Translations under genes and position numbers: made by a program
The notes under the pieces: generated by a model
Told to the model about the DNA's origin: nothing
What the model saw: only the letters and a program-made list of their open reading frames with translations
The model's database searches: none
Part shown: positions 14,492 through 14,803 of the stretch, one piece after another
Layout of the letters: every line of letters begins with the position of its first letter
Position numbering within the stretch: position 1 is the stretch's first letter
Assembly (NCBI GenBank): GCA_045654805.1
Contig: JAZOOD010000035.1
Location: forward strand, 1 to 14,803
From: CAZNKU01 sp045654805
GTDB taxonomy: Bacteria; Bacillota; Clostridia; Monoglobales; Firm-18
DNA length: 14,803 nt
Direction: 5' to 3'

Positions 14492-14499
14492 AAAAACAC

Positions 14500-14528
14500 T
14501 TGTAAAATTATGAAAAATGTTATATTAT
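14500..14528 (+). promoter_or_regulatory. Promoter for gap
   Basis: TTGTAA (14500-14505), 17 bases and TATTAT (14523-14528) form a housekeeping-type promoter. The predicted start near 14535 gives a leader of about 50 bases with a consensus AGGAGG (14570-14575) 9 bases before the ATG, as expected for a highly expressed glycolytic gene. Confidence 0.72.
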
Positions 14529-14584
14529 ATATACTAGTTGAATTTATAACAAAATAAAATTAAATTTTTAGGAGGAAACTAAAA

Positions 14585-14803
14585 ATGGCAGTAAAAGTTG
14601 CAATTAATGGTTTTGGTCGTATCGGTCGTTTGGCTTTCCGTCAGATGTTCGGTGCAGATGGCTATGAAGTTGTTGCTATCAACGACTTGACAAGCCCTAA
14701 GATGCTTGCTCATCTTTTAAAGTATGACTCATCTCAAGGCAGATATGCTCTTGCTGATACAGTTTCAGCTGGTGAAGATTCAATCACAGTTGATGGCAAG
14801 ACA
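14585..14803 (+). CDS. gap: Type I glyceraldehyde-3-phosphate dehydrogenase, N-terminal 73 residues (runs off window)
   Basis: The first residues, MAVKVAINGFGRIGRLAFRQ, form the Rossmann NAD-binding motif (GFGRIGR) of GAPDH. VVAINDL follows, where the Asp normally marks NAD over NADP preference, and then the LLKYDSSQGRY substrate-domain entry. The enzyme converts glyceraldehyde-3-phosphate to 1,3-bisphosphoglycerate in glycolysis. Codon use is more uniform than in the neighbours (GGT, CGT, ATC, GCT), in line with high expression. The catalytic Cys lies beyond the window. The gene has its own promoter and consensus ribosome site. Confidence 0.97.
   Translation, partial: MAVKVAINGFGRIGRLAFRQMFGADGYEVVAINDLTSPKMLAHLLKYDSSQGRYALADTVSAGEDSITVDGKT

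Noticed and set aside
1..14803. CRISPR array, tRNA, rRNA or riboswitch
   Set aside because: No regularly spaced repeats, tRNA cloverleaf or known riboswitch core was seen; non-coding gaps are all under about 165 bases.

Overview
The window is AT-rich DNA from an endospore-forming member of the Bacillota, most likely Clostridia. The evidence is the low GC, strong AGGAGG-type ribosome sites, housekeeping -35/-10 promoters, the sporulation genes yabP and yabQ, and a secreted protein with an S-layer-homology-like C-terminus. No genus can be named from the sequence alone.

Layout. (1) Bases 1-140 are one end of an IS3-family insertion sequence whose transposase reads leftward out of the window. 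(2) Bases 160-5917 hold five leftward genes: an orphan amino-acid-type substrate-binding lipoprotein, a hairpin terminator, a secreted YcdB/PepSY-type protein with a C-terminal SLH-like region, a GCS2-type glutamate-cysteine ligase homologue, an AEC-family permease and an MscS channel. The last four are separated by only 4-18 bp and look like one transcription unit. (3) Bases 5974-6050 are a divergent promoter region. (4) Bases 6076-10712 are a rightward cluster matching the Bacillus yabM-yabN-yabO(rqcP)-yabP-yabQ-divIC-yabR order. Here yabN (mazG) is absent, and an aldose-1-epimerase-like DUF4432 gene is inserted between yabQ and divIC, followed by a terminator and a fresh promoter for divIC. 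(5) Bases 10766-11500 encode a TrmN6/YabB-type tRNA methyltransferase. (6) It converges on, and overlaps by 4 bp, a short soluble histidine kinase on the minus strand. (7) Back-to-back with the kinase, and sharing an interlocked promoter region, is a VIT + von Willebrand A protein. (8) The window ends in the first 73 codons of glyceraldehyde-3-phosphate dehydrogenase.

How the parts relate. The yab cluster joins cell-envelope precursor transport (MOP flippase), ribosome quality control (RqcP), spore coat/cortex assembly (YabP, YabQ), division (DivIC) and an S1 RNA-binding protein. The leftward locus combines extracellular sensing or binding, a surface protein, gamma-glutamyl ligation, efflux and mechanosensitive release; no described system with this exact set is known to me, and a joint function is inference. 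The kinase/VIT-VWA pair is the second candidate for something undescribed: its two promoters physically overlap, so they should exclude each other.

Regulatory structure is unusually readable. It includes an IS-end hairpin that would hide the transposase ribosome site in read-through RNA, a terminator for trmN6 embedded inside the kinase coding sequence, and interlocked divergent promoters. All domain calls were made by eye from translated sequence; no database search was possible.
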